NCBI GenBank assembly: GCA_008330645.1
Contig: VLTN01000019.1
Span: 310,001-374,000 of the forward strand
Reading direction: 5' to 3'
DNA length: 64,000 nucleotides
DNA from: Cafeteria roenbergensis
Lineage: Eukaryota > Sar > Bigyra > Bicosoecida > Cafeteriaceae
Shown piece by piece: positions 21,346 through 32,500 of the stretch. Under the pieces are notes generated by a model. The model saw nothing but the letters and a program-made list of their open reading frames with translations, was not told where the DNA came from and made no database searches. Positions within the stretch are counted from its first letter, which is position 1; each line of letters begins with the position of its first letter. The position numbers and the translations under genes were made by a program.

Positions 21346-22635
21346 ATGGCCGCGGTTCGGCCTGCCGCGGCGTCGGCATTGCGGAACCTTGCGGGAGTGG
21401 CGCGGGAGCAGCTTTGCGAGCTGGTTGGTGGACCCGCCTACCGTGCTGCCCAGGTGTGGGAAGCGTGCATGCGGCCCGAAGTGCTGCCCGGGACGGGCGA
21501 TGCTGCGCAGTGGAGCCTGCAGCGCCCACTGGGCACCGTCACGACGCTTCCTGCCGCCCTCCGGCACGAGCTGGACGCCAGCGGACACCATGCGTCGTGG
21601 GGCACCGTGCGGACGCTGCAGCGCAGCGCGCAGGACGGCACCATGAAGCTGCTGGTCGGACTGGCGCCAGAGCAGCGCGACAGCCCCGACGCCGGGCTCG
21701 TGGAGGCAGTCGTGATCCCAGCGCGCTCCCCGGACCCGGATGCTGGCCCGGAAGGAGGCGCTGCCGGGACGGTTTGCGTGAGCTCCCAGGTGGGCTGCTC
21801 GTTCGCGTGCCGGTTTTGCCGCACCGGGACCCAGCGGCGGGAGCGAAACTTGACCGGGGCGCAAATCGCCGGGCAGGTGATGTTGGCGGAGGCTGCAATC
21901 CGCATGGAGCAGGCGCGCGACGCCGAGGCTCGGGAGCCGGAGCGAGCCGCGCCCGTTCCCTCCCGCCTGCGCTCCGTGGTGTTCATGGGCCAGGGCGAGC
22001 CGCTCATGAACTGGCCGGCCGTCAGCCAGGCCATTGACATTCTCTCTGACGACCGGGGCCCGTCCCCGCTCGCCCGCCGCCGCTTCACCGTGAGCACCGT
22101 TGGGGTCGCTCCGCGCATCCCGCTCGTGGCCGACGCGGGCGCGCGCCTCGCGCTCAGCCTCCACTCCGCGGTGGACAGCACGCGAACGGCAATCATGCCG
22201 ACCAACGCGCGCTTCCCCCTCGCGGAGGTGCAGCGGTCGCTGGTGGAGTACCTGGCCCGAGCTGGAGGCGGACGTTCCGGCCCCGGCCGCAAGCGGGATG
22301 GCCGCGCGCCTGGCGACAGGCACGCGCACTGGGCGCGGGTTAGCTTGGAGGTGACGCTGCTGCGCGGGGTCAACGACGACCTGGACCTCGACGTCGACAG
22401 CATCTGCCGCTTTGCGCGAGGGCTTGGCGAGGGAGCCGCCCACGTGAACCTCATTCCGTTCAACGCGTGGCCCGGGTCCACGCTTCGGCCGTCGTCCAAG
22501 GGCCGCTTGCTTCGGTTTGCGGAGCGCCTGCGCCGCCGGGGCGTCCACACGACCATCCGCGCCACTCGCGGCCGGGACATCCTTGCCGCCTGCGGGCAGC
22601 TTCACTCGGAGGTCGAGGCGTCGCTGCGGCAGTGA
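21346..22635 (+). CDS. RlmN-family radical SAM rRNA/tRNA adenine C2-methyltransferase
   Basis: A single-exon gene of 429 residues. RlmN methylates C2 of adenine in 23S rRNA and some tRNAs; a nuclear copy in a eukaryote probably serves the plastid or mitochondrion. All catalytic parts are visible: the 4Fe-4S cysteines C151, C155 and C158 in VGCSFACRFC; the resolving cysteine C144 seven residues earlier (CVSSQVG); and the methyl-carrying cysteine C416 in DILAACGQL. VFMGQGEPLMNW and RRFTVSTVGVAP are further family hallmarks. The first 40 residues are Ala/Arg-rich and could be an organelle transit peptide, but this is weak. Insertions after residue 180 and near 310 (GGGRSGPGRKRDG) are specific to this copy. 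The listed GTG start upstream was not used. Confidence 0.92.
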   Translation: MAAVRPAAASALRNLAGVAREQLCELVGGPAYRAAQVWEACMRPEVLPGTGDAAQWSLQRPLGTVTTLPAALRHELDASGHHASWGTVRTLQRSAQDGTMKLLVGLAPEQRDSPDAGLVEAVVIPARSPDPDAGPEGGAAGTVCVSSQVGCSFACRFCRTGTQRRERNLTGAQIAGQVMLAEAAIRMEQARDAEAREPERAAPVPSRLRSVVFMGQGEPLMNWPAVSQAIDILSDDRGPSPLARRRFTVSTVGVAPRIPLVADAGARLALSLHSAVDSTRTAIMPTNARFPLAEVQRSLVEYLARAGGGRSGPGRKRDGRAPGDRHAHWARVSLEVTLLRGVNDDLDLDVDSICRFARGLGEGAAHVNLIPFNAWPGSTLRPSSKGRLLRFAERLRRRGVHTTIRATRGRDILAACGQLHSEVEASLRQ

Positions 22636-23014
22636 CAGCTTGGCACGGGGCGCGAGCGCTGGCTGCTGGGCCAACGGGGGGGGCCTCCACCTGATGGCCA
22701 GCGCAGCCACACTCGGGGGGTCCGTGCTCAGGAGGCCCCCCAGGCCCTGAAGCTCCCGCCGTGGCATGGGCGCCTGCGCTCGGGTCGGCCCTTTGCTGCG
22801 GGCGAGCGAGCTGCCGCAGCGCTCGGAATCGGAGGCCGCGCGCGTGAGTCGGAACCCCCTCGGCAGTACGCAGCGCGACGGCCGGGGCATCGATTGGTTG
22901 GCAGAACGTTCGGAGCGCGCTGCCCGCTCAGCCAAACACTCACAGACACGCACATAGACGCACGCACGCAAACACGCGTGCGGAGCCGCTTGGCCGACTC
23001 GGTGCAAAGGCAGT
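22636..23014. other. Intergenic between convergent genes with a CACG-rich simple tract
   Basis: These 379 bases separate the RlmN and P450 stops. A tract rich in CACA, ACGC and CACG spans about 22935-22982. I see no coding frame with a domain and no AATAAA signal. Confidence 0.45.
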
Positions 23015-25311
23015 CTACTCGGTCGCGCGAGGCGCGCATGTGAAGGCGACGGGCGACTCGATGGAGGAGTAGAGGTCGGCGCGCATGCGCAGCGACGTGA
23101 CCGGAGACTGCGCAGGGCGAAGCAGCAAGCAGCACGGCAGGGTCAGTGCAGTCCCGGCGCGCCAACGCCGGCGCACCCGGAGCGCGGACTTGCTGCAGCG
23201 GCTGCGCGAGTTGGCCGGCGCGGAGCAGATGGCGCGCATTGCCGGGCGTGGCCGGTCGCTCACCGTGACGTCGAACCGATCCAGGACCGCGTGCACGCCC
23301 ACCGTGTGCTCCATCTCTGCGAGCTGCTGGCCGGCGCACTTGCGCGGACCGCTGAGGAACGGGAGGAAGGCTCGCGGGTTCGCGGTCGCATCCGAAGCCA
23401 GCTCGTGGTCGGCGGGCAGCCAGCGCTCGGGGCAGAACTCGTTGGGCCGAGAGAAGTGGTCGGGGTGCGTGTGCATGGCCTGCAGCGCAATCCCGATCTC
23501 TGTGCCGGGCGGCAGGGTGACCCCGTCCACGGTGATGGGGAGGCCAGTCTGGCGGCCGGTGCCTGCGATCGCGCGGAGACCAAGCGGACGACGGAGGCCA
23601 AAGCGCGAGCGCGCGTGGGGGTGGGGGGTGGCAGCGGCGGCGGCGGCAAAACCCCCATGGCAGCGCGAGCCGCGTTCTGTGCAGGGCGCGGGCTGGGCTT
23701 CGGCCCGCCGCACGCGGCACTCGAGGCCCAAGGCGGAGGGATCTCACAGAGCGAAACGACGTGGAGGCGCATGACCTCCTTGATGACGGCGCCAGTGAGG
23801 GTGAGCTTCTTCACGTCGGAGCGGCTGGGGGCGTTGGTGAAGCCCTTGGAGCCAGCGGGAGCCTTGCCCAGCACCGCCTCCCACTCGGCACGCAGGCGGC
23901 CGACCCACTCCGCGTTGCAGGGCTGGGCGAGGCGCCACAGCATGCAGGCGATTGAGAACCCGGCTGCCTTGTGTGCTCCGTGCACGTGGTTCACCTCGGC
24001 GGCCATTTCGTGCGCGCCAAAGCCCGCAAGCCACATCGAGCGGAGGCCGTCCTTGGCCTCGGCCGAGTCGTCCTCCGCCTGCACCCGGGCCACCTGCTCC
24101 TCCGTGGCCTGGTCGCGCGTGGGGGCGCCGAAGCGCTCCACCACGTACGAGTTCACGAGGCTGCGAATCTTGTTGGTGCAGTCGACGACGCGCCACAGGC
24201 CCAGCGGCACCGCGAAGATGCCGCCGACGCCATCGGAAATGCCCGCAAGGTGCTTGCCGTAGAGGGTGAGCTCGCGGCCGAGCTCGCGGCCAGCCGCGGA
24301 GCGCGGGTCCAGGGAGACGGCAAAGTCAAGCACGGCCTCCATGCCGGCGGCGCGAGACGCCGCCACCAGGTCGGGGCCGCCAGACACGGCAGCGGCCGCT
24401 GCGGGCGACCAGCCAGCTTCGGGCTCCTCCGGGAGGATCCCGTCCTCCGCAACGACGCCCGCAGCCCATGCCTCAGCGTGGCGGGTCATCGCGTCGTGGA
24501 ACTTGCTGGTGTACAGGTTCACGTTACCCACGTGCAGCAGCGGGTAGAGAGCCTCCTTGTGCTTCCGCCAGACCGCGCCGTCCAGGTTCAGCAACCCGCT
24601 CATGCCGTAGAGCAGGTGCGTGGATGCCTGCGTCTCACTCGTTCAGCGCGCGCACCAAGCAGCCAAAGAGAGGCCTGCAACTCGCGGCACGGAGACCCGC
24701 TGCAAGGCGGCGACGCAGCAGGAGCGCCGCCCCGCCGCAGAGGCGCCGCGCCCCGTGAGCCGCACGCTCCGGAGCAGCAGTGCCATGCCAGGGGACGCAC
24801 GGCCTCTCGGCCCGCCGCTGCTCTGCGATGGACCCCTGCGCGAACACTCACGGAGTAAAACCTTGAGCGGAACTCGCAATGCTCGGACTTGGTGAGCAGC
24901 TCGCGCACCAGGGCAGGGTCGCAAGTAATGGCGAAGCCTGCAGGGGGGGGGGAAGGGCGGACGAGCAAATGGGGGCAGGCCGCGAGGCTGGTCGATGGCG
25001 TTCTGACAGGCGATGCAAGCCCTTGCGGGAGCCTCGCGCTGCACTGACGAAGCGCGCGTCTGCCGCGCGTCAACTGCGCATCACGCCTCACCCTCCATCT
25101 CGCAGGTCTTGCCGTACTCCGAGAAGAGCTTGATGAAGGCCTGTTCCCGGTCATCGCCCTGGAACATGCGCACCAGCTGGCCGCGCGGGACCTGGGACTT
25201 GAGGTGCGGCCTCTGCAGCCACAGGTAGAAGGCGGTGGTGCCAGCCAAAGCCCCCACTGCCACGGTGCCCGCGCCGACGAGGAGCGTGGTCTCGGTTGCA
25301 GACAGCTCCAT
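23015..25311 (-). CDS. Cytochrome P450
   Basis: Five exons (25092-25311, 24852-24937, 23748-24627, 23264-23562, 23015-23107) encode 525 residues, a normal P450 length. All four introns have GTGAG donors and GCAG acceptors, and all phases match. Residues 10-32 (LLVGAGTVAVGALAGTTAFY) form an N-terminal membrane anchor, so it sits on the ER or a plastid envelope. Seen: the ExxR pair E386/R389 (KEVMRLH), a PERW motif, and the haem loop FLSGPRKCAGQ with ligand C471. The central I-helix is atypical: where monooxygenases have (A/G)Gx(D/E)T, this protein has VHGAHKAAGF at about 317-326, with no acid and no Thr. This hints at non-monooxygenase chemistry or an unusual subfamily. The last intron (156 bases) is stop-free and in frame. 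The substrate is unknown. Confidence 0.85.
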
Positions 25312-25729
25312 GGTTCCGTTCGCGAGCCCGTGCCGGAGTGAGGGGCGCAGGCTGCGCTCGCGACTGCCCGGCAGAGCCGGCGAACTTGAACTTGTGCCAT
25401 GGCTCTCCAGCACGCACCGGCTGGCGCAGGCGGCTTCCGCGCGCGAGTGCACTCGTGCGGGGCTAGCAGGGCTCTGTGCGTGGTGCGGCTTGCGAGGGGG
25501 GGGGGGGGCGGCATTACCGGTGCCCGCTCGTTCGCCCAGTTTGCTTTTGCAGACAACAAAGGGATCGCGCGAGGACTTGCGACCCGACGCGGCTCTGTTG
25601 GCTTGCCCGCCGGGCGACACTCGGGCACGGCGCGCAGGTTCGACGAAGCCCAGGACCACGCAATTCCGTCGCCCGCGAGCGGCTGCGGGAGCCACAGGCA
25701 GTGTGCGCCCAGGCACGGCGGCGCAAGGC
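25312..25729. other. Intergenic, dehydrogenase 3' end to P450 start
   Basis: These 418 bases lie between two minus-strand genes and should hold the P450 promoter. A run of about 12 G at 25497-25508 is the only striking feature. No gene or RNA is recognised. Confidence 0.45.
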
Positions 25730-26817
25730 TCAGTCGCGCTTGGAGGCGGCGCCCTCGGAGCCAGCAGACTCCGCGGCAGCCGACCTGCCTTTGGGACCCC
25801 TGCGGTAGAAGAAGAGCCCACTGAGGACCCCCAAGCGCGCCAGCGCCTCGCGGGCAGCAACGGGGAGCGCCCCCGACATCTGGGCCAAGAAGTAGGTGAA
25901 GGAAGGGAAGGCGATCACGGGCAGGTCGCACGCGAGGCCCTCCCGAATGCACGCGATTGCCTCGTCCATGTTGATGAGGCCCGGCATGTAGAACTTGTTG
26001 ACGGCCGTCATGGGGGAGCGCACGAACCCAGGGCAGACCACGTTGACGCGCACGCCGAAGCAGAGGAGCTCCGTGCGGAGGGCCTCGCCCCAGGTCTTGA
26101 CGGCCGCCTTGGACGCGGAGTAGGCGGCGGAGCTGGTGATGGGGCCAAAGCCTGCGAGGGAGCTGACGATGGCAATCTGGCCGCGCCCGCGCGCCTTCAT
26201 TGGCTCGATAAGCGGCACCACGGTGTTGAGGAGGCCGAACACGTTGATGGGGAGGATGGTGCGCGCAGCCCCCGCAGGGTCGTTCTGCACGGCAGCGGTG
26301 GCCTCCGAGACGCCGGCGTTGGCAACGACCAGGTCGATGGGGTGGTCGGTGTCCACGGCGGCAATCCAGTCGCGCATGCCAGACTCGTCGGTGACGTCGA
26401 TCTGCGAAGGCAGGTGGGCCCCGCGGACCGCAACGAGAGCGCACGCAAAGGGCAGCAGTCGCAGCCCCGGGGGGAGGGAGCAGGCGGGCTGCCAGCGAGC
26501 GTGGTGGCACAAGAACTCACAGCCTTGAGGATGACAGCAGCACCCTTGGCGTCGCAGGCATCGGACACTTCACGCAGGCGCTCCATGTTGCGGCCGGTCA
26601 GCACCAGCGTCATTCCCGGGGACGCATAGTCGATGGCGAGGGCCTTGCCGATGCCGCTGCTCGCGCCAGTGATGAGCACAACCCTGGGAGCAGGCGCTCC
26701 CTTGCGCGGCGCCACGACGGACCAGATGAGGTCCAGCACGCTGATGACGCAGGTGAGAAGCGCCGCAACCTGCGACGCGGCCCACCCGCACACGACGGTC
26801 CAGGCATAGAGCGACAT
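25730..26817 (-). CDS. Membrane-anchored short-chain dehydrogenase/reductase
   Basis: Exons 26521-26817 and 25730-26401 (119-base intron, phase 0) give 322 residues. Classical SDR features are complete: cofactor loop TGASSGIG at 50-57, NAG at 127-129, catalytic S180, Y193 and K197 (YSASK), and CPGFVRSPM after the active site. Residues 14-36 are hydrophobic, giving an N-terminal membrane anchor with the catalytic domain probably facing the cytosol, as in ER enzymes of lipid or steroid metabolism. The C-terminal part (VIAFPSFTYFLAQM, AREALARLG) resembles bacterial SDRs more than KDSR or HSD17B12, to my recollection. The cofactor is NAD(H) or NADP(H), undecided; the substrate is unknown. It lies upstream of the P450 promoter on the same strand; a shared pathway is possible but unsupported. 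Confidence 0.85.
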
Positions 26818-27449
26818 GGGCGCCGTGGAGAGGCGGGGTGTGCTTGCAGCCGTCGTGGAAGCTGGCCCACTCGGGCAGAGCCCGACCCAAGCGGCACCGC
26901 AGGGCGCATCCAACTCGGCACAACACACCTCTACAGGCCTGGATCACGCGGGGGCCGATGTCCCTCACCCGAATTCAGCGTTGCGGGCCCGAGGGGTCCC
27001 GTAGGTGGTGAAGGCCGCCTGCCGGAAGCATCGTGGGGCGCGCCGCGAGCCCCGGGCGAACCAGGGGCGCGCGTGCGACGTGTGCGCACTGCAGGGCTCG
27101 GAAGTCGATGGGCAGTCGCCAGCGGCGGATACAGCCTGAGTGTGCCGGTCTCACCGGGAGCGCGCCAGTCTCCTGCCGGTCGGCGAAACCGGCCGCCGCT
27201 GCCGACGCTCGAAGGTTGGGCAACACCAGCCCCGGGCCTTCACCAGCGCCGGCCGCATCGAGTCGCAGCACTGGCCGCTGCGCGGAGCTTGGCAGATGCC
27301 GTCGGCGCGTAAAAGGAGCCGATGCTCTGTCGCGCTCTGCAGGGAGGGCTTGCGTTGCAGCTGGCAGCACTCCTCGGCTCCGGGTCCTTTCCGCCCCTCG
27401 GCCTCCACTCGACGCGCCCCTCGCCTGTCCACGACGACCAATTGCAAGG
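26818..27449. promoter_or_regulatory. Divergent region between the dehydrogenase and the Rab gene
   Basis: These 632 bases separate two start codons. Open frames here have no recognisable domain and I found no extra exon whose splice phase fits. No TATA-like or palindromic element stands out. Confidence 0.35.
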
Positions 27450-28362
27450 ATGGCCTTCTCCGGGACTCCCTCTGGGCTTGCAAGCGTGTGCGCGGCGACT
27501 GACTAGTGAGGCGGCCGCCGCGCTTGCCCGCGGCAATTCCAGTTGCCACGTCATGACAACACATTTTCCCGGCGACTTCGGCAAGAGCCCGCGATGTTGA
27601 AGCTTGCCGCGGCACTCACCCGGCATGCGTTCCCTCGCGCCCAAGCCCCACCGCCCGCTCCCGACGCAGTGACAGCCTCGTCAGGGTGATGCTCGTTGGA
27701 GACTCTGGCGTGGGCAAGTCCTCCATCGTGTCGTGCGTTTGCCACGGAGAGGTCGATCGCAGGCACCTGGCCACCATTGGCGTCGACTTCCACTCGACCA
27801 ACGCCACGATCAACGGAGCGCGTGTGAAGCTGCAAATTGTGAGACGGGCCCGCCGGATCGGGGCCCGAGCTGGCGCTGCGAGCGCGGGCCGGCAGCGAAT
27901 CGTCCGCCTGCGCTGACTTTGCTCGACCGCAACCCGTCATTCCGCCGCGCGCAGTGGGACACAGCCGGGCAGGAGCGGTTCCGCATGCTCACGCCAACCT
28001 ACTACCGCTCGGCTCACGCTGTGGTCATCGTGTTTGACTTGACCAGCCACGAGTCGTTCAAGTCTGTGCAATCCTGGGTCGAGGAAATTAAGCGCTACTC
28101 GCCCCTGAGCACGCAGACGGTGCTGGTCGGAAACAAGAGCGACTGCCACGAGGTCCGCGAGGTGACACGTGAGGAGGCCGAGGACCTGGCGGAGAGCTTG
28201 TCGTGCGCCTACATCGAGACCAGCGCTTTCGAATCGCATGGCGTGTTTGAGCCGTTCAAGCTCGCGGCCTCCGCCGTCGTCGAGGCCGGCATTGAAGAGC
28301 CGACCGAGCGGGGTGTGGACCTTGCCAAGCCGGCCGCGAGCTCGACTCGGTGCTGCTTGTAG
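27450..28362 (+). CDS. Rab-family small GTPase
   Basis: Exons 27450-27505, 27670-27838 and 27955-28362 give 210 residues. Rab proteins are prenylated GTP switches that direct vesicle traffic. The first exon is short and outside the main frame; splicing TA|T restores the typical start ATDYDSLVRVMLVGD. Seen: P-loop GDSGVGKSS at 29-37, switch I TIGVDF, switch II WDTAGQERF, NKSD, and ETSA. The C-terminus SSTRCCL offers two adjacent cysteines for geranylgeranylation. The effector region (TIGVDFHSTNATINGARVK) and LTPTYYRSAHAVVIVFD suggest something near Rab18 or Rab1, but I cannot assign the subfamily. The 3' end converges on the CXC-domain gene with a 173-base gap. Confidence 0.93.
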
Positions 28363-28535
28363 CGCCCATGGCGTGAGTGCCCTCCGCGTGGCTTTTTCTT
28401 CATGCAGCCTGCCGCTGCCAATCGCTTTGCGGCCATTGTGCGCCTGGCCGCTCTATGACTGCTCTTGTTGGCGTGTGTATCCGAGTGCGTGCCGTCGTTA
28501 TGGCCCCCAACCACCGACTGCTTCGCTGGGTCGCA

Positions 28536-29543
28536 TCACCCGCTGTTGCCTCGCTGCAGCTCGGCCACCCACGACGGCGGCTCAACGGAGCTTGCCAGCA
28601 TCAGCAGGCCAGCCATCGGGCTCTCGTAGCCGTGCACCGCCTGGCGGCTTCCGCCATGCGTCGCCGCGTCGCCATGTCGCGCGCCTGCCGCCTCCGCGTC
28701 TGCCAACGCCGCAGCGTCGCTGACCGCCGCCTCGTCGCGCTCCTCGGCCTCCCGGGCCTGCTCAACTGCCTCAGCCCGGTCCGCCAGAGCCATCAGCTGC
28801 TGCGTGAGCACCTGGAGCAGCATCCGCTCGTCCTCGGCCGAGAGGTCCTCCCGGCCCCCGGGCAGTTCCCCCAGCGACGCCCGCAAGCTTGCCTGAGCTG
28901 CCCTGAGATCGCGCCGCGCCTCGGGCACGTCAGACCGGTCCTCGGCCGTGCCCGCGAGCGCCTCGACCGCCTGCGCCGCTCTGCAAACCTCCAACACGCT
29001 CGCCAGCCGCTCGCCGCCGTCGGCGGGCGGCCCGGGCAGCGAGGCAACGCCGGCCAGCACGGCAGGCGGCCGCTGGCTGTGAAACCGCACGCTGCCCACC
29101 GAGGGCCGCCCGCTCGACGGCAGCGACTGCACCGACGACGATGCCGAGGAAGGAGCGGCGGCTGACGTGTTGCGGCTGGAGGCTGCCTGCATGGCTTGGT
29201 CGGTGCTCTCCCCAGCAACACCGGCCGCCACCATGGTCGCCACGACCTGCCGGTAGCCACGCAACACCTCATCGGCGTCATCCGGGCCCGCTGCGTCGCC
29301 TGTCATGTCCAGCTCGGCCGTCGCCGCCGTCTCCTGGGACAGGGGGTCGGCCTCGGCGGCGCCGCCTCCCGTGCGCTCATCGCTACCCCCGTCACCAGCA
29401 CTGCCGCCTTCGTCGTCCTTATCGTCATCGTCCTCCTCGGCCTTGGGGCTAGGGCTTGCGGCGCGGCCGCCGGCCTCGCCAGGCTCCGGTTCAGCAGCTG
29501 GATCACGCCGAAATCCGGCGCCAGCTCTGCCAGCAATCCCGCC

Positions 29544-29596
<53 letters not shown>

Positions 29597-32500
29597 CCCC
29601 GCCGTCGCGAGGGGGGCGGGCGATGCTGGCGGAAGCTCCGGCCGCTTGGCTCGAGCTTTGCGCGGCGGCGCCTTCGCCCGCAGCATCAGCGAGAGCACGC
29701 CCTTCGGGAATGCCGCGAGCCACAGCGTCCTCAGCGGCTGCCCCTGCCACTGGAAGAGCTTCCGGTTGGGGTTCACTGCGGTGAGCACCGCCCTGCGCAG
29801 CCCGGCCAGCTGTCGGAAGGGCTGCGCTGCGCGGCTGGGGCTCGGGTTCCCGCGCTGCGGCACCCTCCTCCTCCTCCTCCTCCTCCTCCTCCTCCTCCTC
29901 GTCATCCGCCGAGCCTGGAGACGAGCGGCTGTCGCCTCCGCTGCTGCTGCTGCTGCTGCTTCCGCCACTGCTGCTTGTGTTGGCACCAGCGTGCGCGTCT
30001 GTCCTGCTGCGCCGCCGGCCCCGCCGCCTGCCGCCCCGGATCCCATCGCGGGCTCCGGGTCCTCCGTGGCCTCCTAGCGAGCCGATTCCGGATCCGTTCG
30101 ATTCGGCCGTCATCCCTGCGCTTCTGGCTGCATCAATCGCGTCCTCCGCCACCGCTGCCACCAGCTCGGCGTCGTGCCGCACCTGCGCCTTGACAAGGCA
30201 CTTCACCACCTTGAAGCACGCCTGCGTCACATCCTCGGGCGTGAGGCCCCGGCCAAGAACCGTCGATGCCGGCAGCCCCAGGTGTGCAGACTCGCCGACA
30301 CGCGCAGACCCGCCCAGAGCGGCACTCAGAGACTGGCTGAGCGACGCGAGCTCTGCCTGCTCTGCCGCCGCTTCGGCAGCTGCTGCAGTCAGCCGCCCCC
30401 TGCGAGCCCGCCCCGGGGAGGCCGCCCTGCCTGGCGGCTGCTGCTTCGCATCACAGGCCGCCCGTGAAGACGACGACGACGACGGCGGCGGCGGCTGGGC
30501 TGCAGCGGCAGCAGCCGCCGCGGCGCGGGATGGCGACGTCGACCCTTGGAACAGCGGCTCGACCCACAAGGGCCCTGTCGGCACAGCGCCGCGTGGGCAC
30601 GCTCGCCCAATCCCCTGCGCACCCGGTGTGGTCACCGCACCGCCGGCAGCGGCACCCGCGCCTGCCTGACAGCCGGCGCCGGCTGCGGGCGCGCCGGCAC
30701 CGGCACAACTGTCGGCGCCGCCGGTGCCGGTGCCCTCGTCGTCGCTGTCTTGCCCCGGGGGGAAGAGCTCAAGCAGACCGCTCGTCGTCCGAGCGCGCGC
30801 CCTCCGCGCGGCCGCCACGAGCTCAGCCGCCGTCGGGACCTCCCACCCCTCGCTGCCCAGCGACCCGAGCGACGCTGCAGTGAGCGACTGCACGAGCGAC
30901 AGCGGCAGCGCTTGCGCAACCGCCGGCAGGTGCCGTGAGGCGGAGCCGCGAGAGACGACGGAGGCTGTCTCGTAGTAGCTGGCCGAGCCCGGATCGAACG
31001 CAAGCACAGTTCTGAGACCTGCGCGCCGAGGCGCTGAGGCCGACGAGGATGTGGAGGCGGCGGATGCGGCCGATACGGCCGAAGCCGCGCCGGCGTCCGC
31101 TCCCGACGCGCTGCAAGGCTGCCTGGCGCGCTCTGCACGGCGCAGCCGGCGGGGCGGCGACCGGCCCTCCTCGCCCTCGCTCTGCCCAGTGCCGCTGTGG
31201 CGACGGCTTGCAAGGCGCGCCTCGAGGCTGTTAGGCGGGGGCGGTTTGCGGCCGAGAGGTGCGGCCGCGTGGGAGCCAGCACCCCCTCCCAGCGCCGAGC
31301 GAGCACGCCCCGCAGCGTCGGCCTGCCCCCCTGCGGAAGACCTGCAGGCATCGCCGGGGCTGGCAGCATCCCAGCAAGCCTCCTCGCTGCTGTATCCAGG
31401 GTCCTCGCCGGAGCCCAGCGGCCCCAGCGGCGCTGGAATACCCACGAACGCAGCCTCCAGCTGCCCAAGCCCGCTCGTGACTGCCTCGGCGGACTGGCCC
31501 ATGCGCGAAACCGCCTCGGGAACCCGGCGCCACGGATCCGGCCGGCGTTGGAAAGAACCAACCCCGGCACCGTCCGGAGCAGGCCCCGCCCCGGGCAGAG
31601 CCGGAAGACCCGGCAGCTCCGCCGCCACGCCGGACTGGCCGATGGGGTCGGCACCGGCGGCAGCCGCCCACGGGCGGGTCACGCTGCTGTCTCCCGAAAG
31701 CACTCCCCCTGCCCAGGCCAGCTCAGCGTGGGACACTCGATCCGCATGCAGCAGTGGCTGCTGCTGCTGCTGCTGGTGCTGCAGCTGCTGCTGCTGCTGC
31801 TGCTGCTGCAGTTGGTGTTGCTGCTGCAGCAGCAGCTGCTGGTCGCGGGCTAGGTGGTGATTCTGCGACAGCGATGCCTGGCTCTGGATCGACGAATCTG
31901 ACCGAAGCGTGATGCCAGCTGACGCTGCCTCGCCAACGAGCGCGTCGTCAGCTGCGGCGGCAGCGGCGGCGGCGGCAGCGTTGTCTGCCGCCGTGGCCTG
32001 TGCGAGAGCGTAGCCGGTGTGCACCTGGCCTGGCCGTGATGGGACGGTGATTGTCCGCCCCGTCCGGGACCGCTTCGGCGCCGGCTCGGCCAGCTGGGCG
32101 AGCGGCTGGTGCTCCGGCCCCGATGCCTGTGATGACGTCATCGAGGCTGCGGTGGAGTGAGAGCGGGCTCTGCCGGCAGGGCCTGCGTGGCGGCGGCCCA
32201 CGAGGGCGGCGAGACCGTGGCTGGGGTGTGAGGGCTGAGCCGCAGCGCGCATGACGGGGTCGTCGAGAGCGGCGCCGGCGGGGGCCTGGGGAGGCTGCGG
32301 CGGGCCGTCGGAGGACGCCGTGCTCGCCACCGATCGACGGCGTCTCCTGGCGCTGGCGCGGGACCTTCCCGCGGTGCCACTGTGGCCCGTGGAGGACGGC
32401 GTGCCGCTGCCCGCCCCGGCGCTGTGGCTTGCTGCTGAGCCCGTTGACGAGCGGGGCCGCTTCCTAGGGCCGGCAATGGTTTCGTAGTTTCGCAGTCGCT

